NCBI RefSeq assembly: GCF_001571265.1
Contig: NZ_BCTL01000006.1
Coordinates: 62,001 to 126,000, forward strand
DNA length: 64,000 nucleotides
Origin: Cedecea neteri NBRC 105707 = ATCC 33855
Lineage (GTDB): Bacteria > Pseudomonadota > Gammaproteobacteria > Enterobacterales > Enterobacteriaceae
Reading direction: 5' to 3'
The stretch's first letter is position 1; each line of letters begins with the position of its first letter. A program made the position numbers and the translations under genes. The notes beneath the pieces are model-generated. The model was not told the origin of the DNA. It ran no database searches and was given only the letters and a program-made list of their open reading frames with translations. Of this stretch, positions 20,299 through 28,588 are shown piece after piece.

Positions 20299-21357
20299 TT
20301 ATTTATGTGTTTTGCCGGGCATCCTCGGGTCGTCTTTGTATTCCGCGGTGGCAATCCAGGCCGCGCAAAACAGCGTCAGGCGAGCGAAGAAGTAGAAGAA
20401 GGCCATCAGCCCCAGCACCGAACCAAAAGCGGCCCCGGAAGGAGAACTGACGAGCTTCGGCAGGCTGTAGGTCATGATGATTTTAATCACCTCAAAGCCG
20501 ATGGCCGCAATCAGCGTACCGCGAATAAGTGCCTTGCGGCGCGGACGATGGCGCGGCAGCCGCCAGAAGATCCAGAAGAACAGCAGGTAGTTAGCAAAAA
20601 TTGAAATCGCCAGACCGACCAGATGCCAGACCGGTTTTAGCCATTCGATATCGCCCAGGTGCAGCAGGCCAATCAGCAGCGTCTGGGCCGACCCGGAAAT
20701 CGAAGTTATCGACAGCGTCACGATCAGTGCAATCAGTAAGCCAATCAATGAGATAAAATCACGCAGGTATTTTACCCAGAATTTTTCCTGATCCTGCGGG
20801 CTGCGTTCCCACTTATCCCGCGACTGGGCGCGCACCGCTTCACGCAGGTTGCCCATCCAGTTAATGCCGGAATAGAGGGCAATGAGCAGCCCGACCAGCC
20901 CAACGGTGGTGCGCTGCTGAACCGCAGTGTTGATGGTGTTTTTTAGCGTGGCGGCAAGCGTCGGGTCGCTGACGTTCTCAAGGATTTTGGCAAAAATGTC
21001 TTCGAGCAGCGTGGGGTGCGAGGCAAGCACGTAGCCGCCCGCCGCGAAGGCCACCATCATGATGGGGATCAGCGACAGAAACGAGAAGTAGGTAATGGCG
21101 GCGCCAAACTGGTTCCCAAGCCGGTCATTAAAGCGTTCTGCGGCGCGGAGCAGATGGGCAACCATCGGCTGCCTGACCGTTTTGTTGACCGCGGATATGG
21201 TGCTGTTCACTGCGGCGTTGCTGGTTTTAAGCTTCACCAGCGGTTCATTCTCTGCAGGTTCGCTTTGCGCTTCATCCTGCTGAGTTTCGATAGGTACAAC
21301 AGGCTCGTATTCGAGCTCGTGGGTTGGGCGTTTTTCACGGTTATCCGGCGTCGTCAT
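20299..21357 (-). CDS. yhjD: Inner-membrane protein YhjD (YihY/BrkB family)
   Basis: Polytopic YihY/virulence-factor-BrkB family protein (352 residues) with a hydrophilic N-terminal tail rich in Glu/Thr (about residues 1-60) and six or so membrane helices; the AAITYFSFLSLIPIMMV and FFYFFARLTLFCAAW stretches are typical. In E. coli, yhjD mutations can suppress loss of Kdo in LPS, which suggests a link to lipid or LPS export; the reaction is not known. Start ATG 21357 follows AAGGA; an in-frame ATG at 21408 lies too close to the yhjC stop to have its own site. Confidence 0.9.
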   Translation of the reverse strand: MTTPDNREKRPTHELEYEPVVPIETQQDEAQSEPAENEPLVKLKTSNAAVNSTISAVNKTVRQPMVAHLLRAAERFNDRLGNQFGAAITYFSFLSLIPIMMVAFAAGGYVLASHPTLLEDIFAKILENVSDPTLAATLKNTINTAVQQRTTVGLVGLLIALYSGINWMGNLREAVRAQSRDKWERSPQDQEKFWVKYLRDFISLIGLLIALIVTLSITSISGSAQTLLIGLLHLGDIEWLKPVWHLVGLAISIFANYLLFFWIFWRLPRHRPRRKALIRGTLIAAIGFEVIKIIMTYSLPKLVSSPSGAAFGSVLGLMAFFYFFARLTLFCAAWIATAEYKDDPRMPGKTHK

Positions 21358-21412
21358 CGGGTCAATTTTCCTTTTGCTGTGGCAGGATCTTAAGGAAATT
21401 ATAGCCATAACG

Positions 21413-22312
21413 CTAATCTACATAGGCTTTGAGTACGCCGGTTAGCCATTCCATAAACAAATGCACTCGCCGGGAGAGGTTGCGGCGATGCGGATAAAGC
21501 AGCGAAATTGGCATTGGCTCAGCGCGATACTGAGGCAAAATTTCGACGAGACTGCCTTCTTTGAGCTGGGCTTTCACGCCCACGCGCGGAACCTGGATAA
21601 TACCCAGTCCGGCAACGCAGGCGGCCTGGTAGGTTTCCGTGCTGTTAACGGTAATCAGGCCACCGGTTTTCACCCACTGCGTTGTTTTATCCAGCCAGAC
21701 TTCAAAGCCCTGCGGGCGAGTGCCGAGGTTTTGGGCGTAATGCACCAGCGCGTGTGAAGCCAGGTCGTCCAGGTTCTCAGGGTAGCCGAAGCGGCTGAGG
21801 TAATCCGGACTGGCGCAGTTGATCATGGTGAATTTTCCCAGCGGCCTGGCCACCAGACCTGAGTCTTTGAGGTGACCTACGCGCACTACGCAGTCAAACC
21901 CTTCCCGGACGACATCCACCATTCTGTCGCTGCTGCTAAGCTCTAGCTCTATGCCTGGATACTGCTGCAGAAATCCCGGCAGCTTCGGAATGATCAAGCC
22001 GCGCGCCAGCGTAACTGGCATATCGATTCTGATGCGCCCGCTGACGCTGGCGGGATCGGTCTGGAACAGACCGTCTAGTTCATCGAGGTTAGTTAACAGG
22101 TCGCGGCAGCGTTCGTAATAAACCATGCCATCCTGGGTGAGCTGAACTCGGCGCGTGGTGCGGTGCAGCAGGCGTGTGCCGAGTGAGGTTTCCAGCGCCT
22201 GAACCTGGCGCGAAACGCTGCCCTTCGGCAGCCCAAGGGTGTCTGCGGCGCGGGTAAAACTCTCCAGCTCGGCGACCCGCACGAAAAGCTGCATTGCGTG
22301 TATTTTATCCAT
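21413..22312 (-). CDS. yhjC: LysR-family transcriptional regulator YhjC
   Basis: LTTR of 299 residues: winged helix-turn-helix at residues 1-60 (MQLFVRVAELESFTRAADTL, then LPKGSVSRQVQALE) and a LysR substrate-binding domain of the CrgA/AaeR type. The family start MDKIHAMQLF fixes ATG 22312, preceded by GGTGAT. It is divergent from an SDR oxidoreductase gene 119 bp away, the usual arrangement for a regulator and its target, so the SDR gene is the likely target. No operator could be defined with confidence. Confidence 0.9.
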   Translation of the reverse strand: MDKIHAMQLFVRVAELESFTRAADTLGLPKGSVSRQVQALETSLGTRLLHRTTRRVQLTQDGMVYYERCRDLLTNLDELDGLFQTDPASVSGRIRIDMPVTLARGLIIPKLPGFLQQYPGIELELSSSDRMVDVVREGFDCVVRVGHLKDSGLVARPLGKFTMINCASPDYLSRFGYPENLDDLASHALVHYAQNLGTRPQGFEVWLDKTTQWVKTGGLITVNSTETYQAACVAGLGIIQVPRVGVKAQLKEGSLVEILPQYRAEPMPISLLYPHRRNLSRRVHLFMEWLTGVLKAYVD

Positions 22313-22431
22313 CTCATCACCGAATTGTTGTTTGAAATGAAACAGTGAGACGTATCTGGCCGTATTTATTGATTTTGTATCAGCTAATAAGCTGTATCTC
22401 AATTACCTGACAGCCAAATAAGGGGTTTATC

Positions 22432-23190
22432 ATGAGTCAACGTATCGCTTTAGTGACCGGCGGCAGCCGTGGTTTAGGCAAAAACGCAGCGCTGAAGCTG
22501 GCCGCACGCGGAATCGGTATTCTGCTGACCTATAATAGCCAGCGTCAGGAAGCGGAAGATGTTGTGCGCGAAATTGAGCAAAAGGGCGTGAAAGCCGCAG
22601 CAATTCAGCTCAACGTCGGTGATTCATCCACCTTTGCAGGATTCGTTGAGCAGGTGAAAGAGACGCTGAGTAACGTCTGGCAGCGAGATACGTTTGATTA
22701 TTTATTGAACAACGCAGGGGTCGGTCTTGAAGCGTCGTTTGCCGAGACCACCGAAGCGCAGTTCGATGAAATAATGAACATCCATTTGAAAGGGCCTTTT
22801 TTCCTGACCCAGCGCCTTCTGCAGCTGATTAAAGACGGCGGCCGTATTCTGAATGTGTCTACCGGACTGACCCGTTTCTCGCTGCCGGGTAAAGCCGCCT
22901 ACGCCACGATGAAAGGGGCGATGGAAGTGCTGACCAAGTATCAGGCCAAAGAGCTGGGCTCACGCGGGATTGCGGTGAATATTATTGCGCCAGGTGCTAT
23001 TGCTACTGATTTCAGCGGCGGTATCGTGCGGGATAGCGAGCATGTGTCGAAAGCTATCGCCGCGCAAACCGCGCTGGGGCGAGTAGGGCGGCCGGATGAT
23101 ATCGGCGATGCGATTGCGGCGATCCTCAGCGATGAGACCGGCTGGATGAATGCGCAGCGGATTGAAGTGTCCGGCGGGATGTTCCTTTAG
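22432..23190 (+). CDS. SDR-family NAD(P)-dependent oxidoreductase
   Basis: Classical short-chain dehydrogenase of 252 residues. It has the cofactor motif TGGSRGLG (TGxxxGxG, about residues 9-16), NNAG, and the YATMK (YxxxK) catalytic pair, with an upstream Ser in NVSTGL. Arg in the GSRG loop suggests NADPH preference. The C-terminal SGGMFL ending is typical. It is transcribed divergently from yhjC. The substrate cannot be deduced; FabG-like sequence does not make it a fatty-acid enzyme. Confidence 0.85.
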   Translation: MSQRIALVTGGSRGLGKNAALKLAARGIGILLTYNSQRQEAEDVVREIEQKGVKAAAIQLNVGDSSTFAGFVEQVKETLSNVWQRDTFDYLLNNAGVGLEASFAETTEAQFDEIMNIHLKGPFFLTQRLLQLIKDGGRILNVSTGLTRFSLPGKAAYATMKGAMEVLTKYQAKELGSRGIAVNIIAPGAIATDFSGGIVRDSEHVSKAIAAQTALGRVGRPDDIGDAIAAILSDETGWMNAQRIEVSGGMFL

Positions 23191-23213
23191 TTTTTTGACC
23201 GCTCTCGGCTGGT

Positions 23214-23251
23214 GACCCTCACCCTAACCCTCTCCCTAAAAGGGAGAGGGG
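23214..23251. repeat. GGGAGAGG hairpin repeat at a gene-order junction
   Basis: CCCTCACCCTAA tail, then CCCTCTCCC-TAAA-AGGGAGAGGGG. It lies in the convergent gap between the SDR gene and yieH and ends 10 bp before the yieH stop. This is also where the yhj block meets the yie-dnaA block, which are far apart in E. coli K-12. Confidence 0.75.
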
Positions 23252-23261
23252 ATTAAAAAAC

Positions 23262-23927
23262 CTACGCCGTAATTTCCCAGCCGCGTGCTTTCCACAGCGC
23301 AGGCAGTTCCGCCAAATCGGTAAACGTCGTTACCTTTGGATGATCGATCGGTTTGTTATGTGGATCGGCACAGAAATAAAACACCTCCATGCCCGCCGCA
23401 ATGCCCGATTGCGCACCCGCCATAGAATCATCCACCAGAATGCAGTGCTCCACGCCCACCTTCATCTGTTCTGCCGCGTGGAACATCAGCGCCGGGTCCG
23501 GCTTCCAGCGCTGAATATCGTAGCCGCTGTAAAGCGTCTCCGGGAAATAGTCGAGCATCCCGGTTTTGCCGAGAGAATGCTGCATCTTGCTGACCGGGCC
23601 GTTGGACACCACGCACATCGGCTTTTTGATTTGCGCCAGCAGGGTGTTCGCCCCGGCGATTGCCTGAAGCTCGCTGTCGAACAGGCGGGCAACTTCGGTT
23701 CGGTAAATCGCCTCAAGCTCTGGCTTCGGCAGGCTGGTGCCGTACTCGGCGTTGATTGTGTCGATAATTTCGTAGAGTTTGACGCCTTTGAAGGTCTTGA
23801 AGACATCTTCGAGCGCAAGCTGAATGCCGTGTTGCGCAAACATGTGCACGTAGGCTTTGGAGCAGATGACTTCGCTGTCGACCAGCGTTCCATCGCAGTC
23901 AAAAAACACCGCTTCTATCCGGGACAT
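23262..23927 (-). CDS. yieH: 6-phosphogluconate phosphatase YieH (HAD family)
   Basis: HAD-superfamily subfamily IA phosphatase of 221 residues. Motif I is FFDCDGTLVDSE (nucleophile and acid Asp), motif II is VVSNGP, motif III contains the Lys of RWKPDP, and motif IV is ILVDDSMAG. E. coli YieH acts on 6-phosphogluconate and related phosphosugars in vitro. It is divergent from adeP with 168 bp between them. The N terminus MSRIEAVFFDCDG matches the family start. Confidence 0.94.
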   Translation of the reverse strand: MSRIEAVFFDCDGTLVDSEVICSKAYVHMFAQHGIQLALEDVFKTFKGVKLYEIIDTINAEYGTSLPKPELEAIYRTEVARLFDSELQAIAGANTLLAQIKKPMCVVSNGPVSKMQHSLGKTGMLDYFPETLYSGYDIQRWKPDPALMFHAAEQMKVGVEHCILVDDSMAGAQSGIAAGMEVFYFCADPHNKPIDHPKVTTFTDLAELPALWKARGWEITA

Positions 23928-23972
23928 GCCATTTCCTTTCTCTCTGGTTTAACGTTTACTCTATGCTTTTTG

Positions 23973-23996
23973 CGCAACGCAATCGATCCCGTTGCG
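23973..23996. promoter_or_regulatory. Inverted repeat in the yieH-adeP divergent region
   Basis: Perfect 7-bp arms CGCAACG and CGTTGCG with a 10-bp spacer, 100-123 bp upstream of adeP. It looks like an operator, but the spacing does not fit a PurR box. Nearer to adeP, a TATAGGAT stretch around 24048-24055 may be the -10 region. Confidence 0.35.
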
Positions 23997-24095
23997 GTAA
24001 TTTCAGCGAAAAAAGTGGATGATTTGCGTTATCCCCCGCCAATTTTGGTATAGGATAGCGGCGTATTTTTTCCTCTTTTAGTTCGGAAACCGATA

Positions 24096-25427
24096 ATGAG
24101 CCAACCACAGTCCACTCCGGAAACAACCCCGGGGCTGCTCGAACGCGCGTTCAAATTACGCGAACACGGTACTAACGCCCGCACCGAGGTGATCGCCGGG
24201 TTCACCACCTTCCTGACGATGGTGTATATCGTTTTTGTTAACCCACAGATCCTCGGCGCGGCCGGGATGGATACTCAGGCGGTATTCGTCACCACCTGCC
24301 TGATTGCGGCCTTTGGCAGCATCCTGATGGGCATTTTCGCTAACCTGCCGGTTGCGCTGGCACCGGCGATGGGCCTGAACGCCTTCTTCGCCTTCGTGGT
24401 TGTTGGTGCGATGGGCCTGTCCTGGCAAGTCGGTATGGGCGCTATCTTCTGGGGCGCCGTTGGCCTGCTGCTGCTGACCATTTTCCGCGTCCGCTACTGG
24501 ATGATAGCGAATATCCCGCTTGGCCTGCGCGTAGGCATCACCAGCGGCATCGGCCTGTTTATCGGCATGATGGGGCTGAAAAACGCCGGAATCATCGTGG
24601 CCAATAAAGAAACGCTGGTCAGCATCGGGAACCTGACTTCCCACAGCGTGCTGCTCGGCGCGTTGGGCTTCTTTATCATCGCGGTTCTTGCTTCCCGTAA
24701 CATCCACGCGGCCGTGCTGGTCTCTATCGTGGTGACCACGCTGCTGGGCTGGCTGCTGGGCGACGTGCAGTACCACGGCATCGTGTCCGCGCCACCAAGC
24801 GTGAGCAGCGTTGTCGGGCAGGTTGATCTGGCGGGCTCCCTGAATTTGGGCCTGGCGGGCGTGATCTTCTCCTTTATGCTGGTCAACCTGTTTGACTCCT
24901 CTGGTACCCTGATTGGCGTGACGGATAAAGCCGGATTAACCGACGAAAAGGGCAAATTCCCGCGTATGAAGCAGGCGCTGTTCGTGGACAGCATTTCTTC
25001 CGTGACCGGCTCGTTCTTCGGCACCTCTTCCGTTACCGCCTACATCGAAAGCTCTTCCGGCGTTTCCGTTGGGGGCCGCACCGGCCTGACTGCTATCGTG
25101 GTTGGCCTGCTGTTCCTGCTGGTTATCTTCCTGTCACCGCTGGCGGGCATGGTGCCGGCATACGCGGCCGCTGGTGCGCTGATTTATGTTGGCGTCCTGA
25201 TGACCTCAAGCCTGGCTAGGGTGAAGTGGGATGATCTGACCGAAGCGGTGCCGGCGTTTGTTACCGCCGTGATGATGCCGTTCAGCTTCTCCATAACCGA
25301 AGGCATCGCGCTCGGCTTTATTTCCTACTGTGTCATGAAGTTGGGCACCGGCCGCTGGCGCGAGCTGAGCCCGTGCGTGATCATCGTCGCGCTGCTGTTT
25401 GTGCTGAAAATCGTGTTTGTTGACTAA
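24096..25427 (+). CDS. adeP: Adenine:H+ permease AdeP (YieG, NCS2/AzgA family)
   Basis: High-affinity adenine permease of 443 residues with about 14 membrane segments. It carries the AzgA-type features AGFTTFLTMVYIVFVNP, ALAPAMGLNAFFAF, FDSSGTLIGV (substrate site in helix 8) and GTSSVTAYIESSSGV in helix 10. Sequence agrees with E. coli YieG almost throughout. It is followed by a strong bidirectional terminator and has no operon partner; the divergent gene yieH is a phosphatase. Confidence 0.95.
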   Translation: MSQPQSTPETTPGLLERAFKLREHGTNARTEVIAGFTTFLTMVYIVFVNPQILGAAGMDTQAVFVTTCLIAAFGSILMGIFANLPVALAPAMGLNAFFAFVVVGAMGLSWQVGMGAIFWGAVGLLLLTIFRVRYWMIANIPLGLRVGITSGIGLFIGMMGLKNAGIIVANKETLVSIGNLTSHSVLLGALGFFIIAVLASRNIHAAVLVSIVVTTLLGWLLGDVQYHGIVSAPPSVSSVVGQVDLAGSLNLGLAGVIFSFMLVNLFDSSGTLIGVTDKAGLTDEKGKFPRMKQALFVDSISSVTGSFFGTSSVTAYIESSSGVSVGGRTGLTAIVVGLLFLLVIFLSPLAGMVPAYAAAGALIYVGVLMTSSLARVKWDDLTEAVPAFVTAVMMPFSFSITEGIALGFISYCVMKLGTGRWRELSPCVIIVALLFVLKIVFVD

Positions 25428-25443
25428 AGCGACAGCAGAAATA

Positions 25444-25475
25444 AAAACGCCAGTCATGCGACTGGCGTTTTTTTT
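25444..25475. terminator. Bidirectional terminator between adeP and chrR
   Basis: Stem AAAACGCCAGTC / GACTGGCGTTTT (25444-25455, 25460-25471) with an ATGC loop and T-runs on both strands. It serves the convergent genes adeP and chrR. Confidence 0.9.
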
Positions 25476-25484
25476 GGCCCGGAA

Positions 25485-26051
25485 TCAGGCTTTCACGCGC
25501 TTGATATAGTCGCCAAAGGCGGTGAGCTGCCCGGTCAGATGGTCGAGGGTGCTTTGATCGACCACTTCGCCGCTCTGCGGGTCAACTTTGTTCTGGATAA
25601 CGCCGCCCATAAACTCTGGTTTGTTCATGACCATCGCGTCGAGGAATACGAGGATTTGGCGCAGATGATACTGGCAGCGCGCGCCGCCGATGGCGCCCAT
25701 GGAGCTGGTTTGAATCAGCACAGGCTTGCCGGCCAGCGGCTGCTCAGGCAGGCGGGAGAGCCAGTCAATGGTGTTCTTCAGGCCGCCCGGCACGGAATAG
25801 TTGTATTCCGGCGTGACAATCACCACGCCGTCCGCCTGGCGAATCTGCTCGGCAATGGCTTCTACGCTCTGCGGGAAACCTTCTTCTTGTTGGATATCGG
25901 CATCGTACAGCGGGATGTCGCCGATGGAAGGCAGGGCATCTATCTGCATGCCTGCCGGGGCGATGTTCGGCAGCGTGCGGGCGACCATCGCGTTAAATGA
26001 ACCCTTACGCAGGCTCCCCAGTAAAGTCACTATCTTCAACGAATCAGACAT
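25485..26051 (-). CDS. chrR: NAD(P)H-dependent quinone/chromate reductase ChrR (YieF)
   Basis: FMN-dependent reductase of the flavodoxin-like NADPH:FMN family, 188 residues. It has the FMN phosphate-binding loop LLGSLRKGSFN at the N terminus and the conserved TPEYNYSVPGGLKNTIDW motif. E. coli YieF reduces quinones two electrons at a time and can also reduce chromate. It starts 17 bp after yieE on the same strand, as in E. coli, so the two form an operon. Confidence 0.94.
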   Translation of the reverse strand: MSDSLKIVTLLGSLRKGSFNAMVARTLPNIAPAGMQIDALPSIGDIPLYDADIQQEEGFPQSVEAIAEQIRQADGVVIVTPEYNYSVPGGLKNTIDWLSRLPEQPLAGKPVLIQTSSMGAIGGARCQYHLRQILVFLDAMVMNKPEFMGGVIQNKVDPQSGEVVDQSTLDHLTGQLTAFGDYIKRVKA

Positions 26052-26068
26052 TGGTACTCCTTTATGTG

Positions 26069-26827
26069 TCAGGACGTTCGGGAAAATGTGTTATGCGGCG
26101 TAGCGATCTCTGATGATATACCCGTCAGGCGAATGATGCGCGCCTGAGCGCTTCGGCTGCGGGCTTCGGCATCTGGCAGGGCGTTCCAGCCCTGTTGGCC
26201 ATCGAATTCCCACAGCTTCAGGCGCTCCACGCCTGGCGCAACGGCACAACCCCAGATAAGGATATCTTCCGCATCGCTGATAGCTTCAATATGCGGCTCG
26301 TTTATGACGCGCAGACGACCAGAACCCGGCAACAATTGTAGCGTGCTCAGGCTGGTCTGGGGATTGTCCGTTAGTTTCAGTACGCTGCGGCGCAGGGTAT
26401 GCAGCTGGGTGCGGGCTTCGTTGGGATCGTTTTGGTTGTTGATCCAGGTGATTTCGCTGCTGCTGGACTGAGAAGGCGGCACAACCGGGGACGGTGCCTG
26501 GAAACTGCGGCGAAGCTCCATGTCCAGACCGCAGCGCCCTTCGGTGGCCAGCAGCACGCCCACCATGTTACCGGCATAGGCGAGGCTGAAGTCCGGCAGT
26601 TCCGCGTCGGCAAAGCGCGGGCGCCCGGCGGTAGAGGTGATGATTTGCGGCAGGCGTTGGGTGCCGTACAGCATAAACATCATCTCGGCGACCAGCGTCC
26701 GGGACGCGAGATAGCGCGTGCGGCGATGTTCCGGCATCAGGCTGGCGGCGTTAAGGACTTCGTCGTTCAGTCGGGGTGAGGTGAGGTTGGGAGGGTTCAG
26801 AGCCCATCTTGCAAAATGCGTCGCCAT
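26069..26827 (-). CDS. yieE: 4'-phosphopantetheinyl transferase-like protein YieE
   Basis: Sfp-type phosphopantetheinyl transferase homologue of 252 residues. The first metal motif is present as GLDMEL, and the fold elements SRTLVAEMMF and FSLAYAGNMVG match. The second signature WxxKExxxK is altered: the corresponding site reads WINNQNDPNEARTQL, with a Lys only later (SVLKLT). E. coli YieE has a similar change, so activity toward carrier proteins is uncertain. The ATG is preceded by AAGGAG. It heads the yieE-chrR operon. In E. coli the mnmE-yieE interval holds tnaCAB, mdtL and yidZ, which are absent here. Confidence 0.9.
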   Translation of the reverse strand: MATHFARWALNPPNLTSPRLNDEVLNAASLMPEHRRTRYLASRTLVAEMMFMLYGTQRLPQIITSTAGRPRFADAELPDFSLAYAGNMVGVLLATEGRCGLDMELRRSFQAPSPVVPPSQSSSSEITWINNQNDPNEARTQLHTLRRSVLKLTDNPQTSLSTLQLLPGSGRLRVINEPHIEAISDAEDILIWGCAVAPGVERLKLWEFDGQQGWNALPDAEARSRSAQARIIRLTGISSEIATPHNTFSRTS

Positions 26828-27146
26828 TTGTCGCTCCTTGATAATGGTCAGTCGATGTCATGCTGTTTCGGGTGGCTGAAACAGCGCTCCGCTTCCGATC
26901 CTGAATCTTGTCAGGGATCGAATAGTAGTCCCTGGCTCAATGCGTTGTCATTGATGCTCTTCAATACAGTGACCTATTTTTTGAGCAATATATTATATAT
27001 TCAATCCTGGGAAAATTCTTAGTGGTTTGCGTCAGTAGAGCACTTAAAAATGTCTATCTGAAGACATCGTATTGAAATGATGAAGTATTTTAAAAATAAG
27101 GAAACGCCCCGTTTCCGGAAGTGTGACACGGGGCGGTGGTAAGGGT
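26828..27146. other. Intergenic region between yieE and mnmE
   Basis: 319 bp with no convincing gene. It holds two hairpins: GCTGTTTC / GAAACAGC (26862-26869, 26878-26885, exact) and GATCCTGA / TCAGGGATC (26897-26904, 26911-26919, one extra base). These are followed by a very AT-rich stretch (26975-27005) that may be the yieE promoter side, and by the mnmE terminator near 27105. No tnaC or tnaA remnant is recognisable. Confidence 0.6.
27105..27135 (-). terminator. Terminator after mnmE
   Basis: Stem CGCCCCGT / ACGGGGCG (27105-27112, 27128-27135), followed on the minus strand by TTTCCTTATTTTT. It ends the yidC-side transcript just after the mnmE stop. Confidence 0.75.
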
Positions 27147-28511
27147 TTATTTCCCGATACAGAAGCTCGAGAAGATGCGCCCTAACAGATCGTCAGAGCT
27201 GAATTCGCCGGTGATTTCACTTAAGTTCTGCTGCGCCAGGCGCAGCTCTTCTGCCAGCAATTCTCCGGCCCAGGCACCCAGCAGCTGGGCTTTGCCCTGT
27301 TGCAGGTGTTCAGCGGATTGCTCAAGCGCCTGCAGGTGACGGCGACGGGCGAGGAAGCCACCTTCCATGTTGGTTTCAAAGCCCATGCTCTCTTTCAGAT
27401 GCGCGCGCAGCACGTCGACACCTTCCCCGGTACGTGCGGAAAGGCGAACAAGTGAGTGACCATTTACTTCGCTCAGGCCAAGCGTCTCGCCGGTCACGTC
27501 AGCTTTATTGCGCACCACGGTAATCGGCAAACGCTCCGGCAGACGAGCGATAAAATCTGGCCAGATGGCGGCCGGGTCAACGGCATCGGTGGTGGTGCCA
27601 TCCACCATGAACAGCACGCGATCGGCCTGCTCAATCTCTTGCCAGGCGCGTTCAATCCCGATGCGTTCGACTTCATCGCTGGCTTCACGCAGGCCTGCGG
27701 TATCGATGATATGCAGCGGCATGCCGTCGATGTGGATATGTTCGCGCAGGACGTCACGCGTGGTGCCAGCGATGTCGGTGACGATAGCGGCCTCGCGCCC
27801 GGCCAGCGCGTTCAGCAGGCTGGATTTACCGGCATTAGGACGCCCGGCGATAACCACCTTCATGCCTTCGCGCAGCAGGCTGCCCTGACGAGCTTCGGCG
27901 CGCACCGCATCGAGGTCGCCAATGACCCGATGCAGCTGGGCTTCGATTTTACCGTCAGAGAGGAAGTCGATCTCTTCGTCCGGGAAGTCGATAGCCGCTT
28001 CCACGTAAATACGCAGGTGAGTCAGCGCTTCTACCAGATGGTTAATACGCGAAGAGAAAGCGCCCTGAAGCGAGTTGAGCGCCGAGCGAGCGGCCTGTTC
28101 GGAGCTGGCGTCGATCAGGTCAGCAATGGCTTCTGCCTGCGCCAGGTCGAGCTTATCGTTCAGGAAAGCGCGTTCAGAAAACTCACCGGGGTTGGCAATA
28201 CGCAGGCCAGGCAGCGTCAGGATGCGTTTTAACAGCAGGTCGAGGATGACTGGGCCGCCGTGCCCCTGTAGCTCGAGAACATCTTCACCGGTGAAGGAGT
28301 TCGGGCCAGGAAACCACAGCGCAATGCCCTGATCCAGCGCGCTGCCGTCGGCATCGCGGAAGGGAAGGTAATCCGCGTAGCGCGGTTTCGGCAGCTTACC
28401 GAGAACCGCTTCTGCGACCTCGCGCGCCTGACGGCCGGAAATACGCAGGATACCTACGCCGCCACGCCCCGGCGGAGTAGCCTGGGCAATGATAGTGTCA
28501 TGATTGCTCAT
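27147..28511 (-). CDS. mnmE: tRNA uridine-5-carboxymethylaminomethyl GTPase MnmE (TrmE)
   Basis: With MnmG it modifies U34 of tRNAs reading A/G-ending codons (cmnm5U). The 454 residues show the N-terminal tetrahydrofolate-binding domain, a helical domain, an inserted G domain ([32 protein letters not shown]) and the C-terminal FCIGK, whose Cys is required. All key residues are present. It follows yidC on the minus strand after an attenuator-like hairpin. Confidence 0.97.
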   Translation of the reverse strand: MSNHDTIIAQATPPGRGGVGILRISGRQAREVAEAVLGKLPKPRYADYLPFRDADGSALDQGIALWFPGPNSFTGEDVLELQGHGGPVILDLLLKRILTLPGLRIANPGEFSERAFLNDKLDLAQAEAIADLIDASSEQAARSALNSLQGAFSSRINHLVEALTHLRIYVEAAIDFPDEEIDFLSDGKIEAQLHRVIGDLDAVRAEARQGSLLREGMKVVIAGRPNAGKSSLLNALAGREAAIVTDIAGTTRDVLREHIHIDGMPLHIIDTAGLREASDEVERIGIERAWQEIEQADRVLFMVDGTTTDAVDPAAIWPDFIARLPERLPITVVRNKADVTGETLGLSEVNGHSLVRLSARTGEGVDVLRAHLKESMGFETNMEGGFLARRRHLQALEQSAEHLQQGKAQLLGAWAGELLAEELRLAQQNLSEITGEFSSDDLLGRIFSSFCIGK

Positions 28512-28541
28512 CGTTTATCTCAGACCTTGAATCAAAAAGAA

Positions 28542-28565
28542 AAAGGCGGTCAATAGACCGCCTTT
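28542..28565. terminator. Hairpin between yidC and mnmE
   Basis: Perfect 10-bp stem AAAGGCGGTC / GACCGCCTTT with an AATA loop, and T-rich flanks on the minus strand (TTTTTCTTTTT). It lies between yidC and mnmE, so it probably lets only part of the transcription reach mnmE. Confidence 0.8.
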
Positions 28566-28588
28566 CGTAAGCTTAACGCCAGATGTTA

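Noticed and set aside
23973-23996. PurR box before adeP
   Set aside because: The arms CGCAACG/CGTTGCG are 10 bp apart, which does not fit the 16-bp PurR operator; kept only as an unassigned inverted repeat.
26816-27022. Small plus-strand ORF of 68 codons between yieE and mnmE
   Set aside because: It starts inside yieE on the other strand, has no ribosome site and runs through hairpins; it looks like chance.
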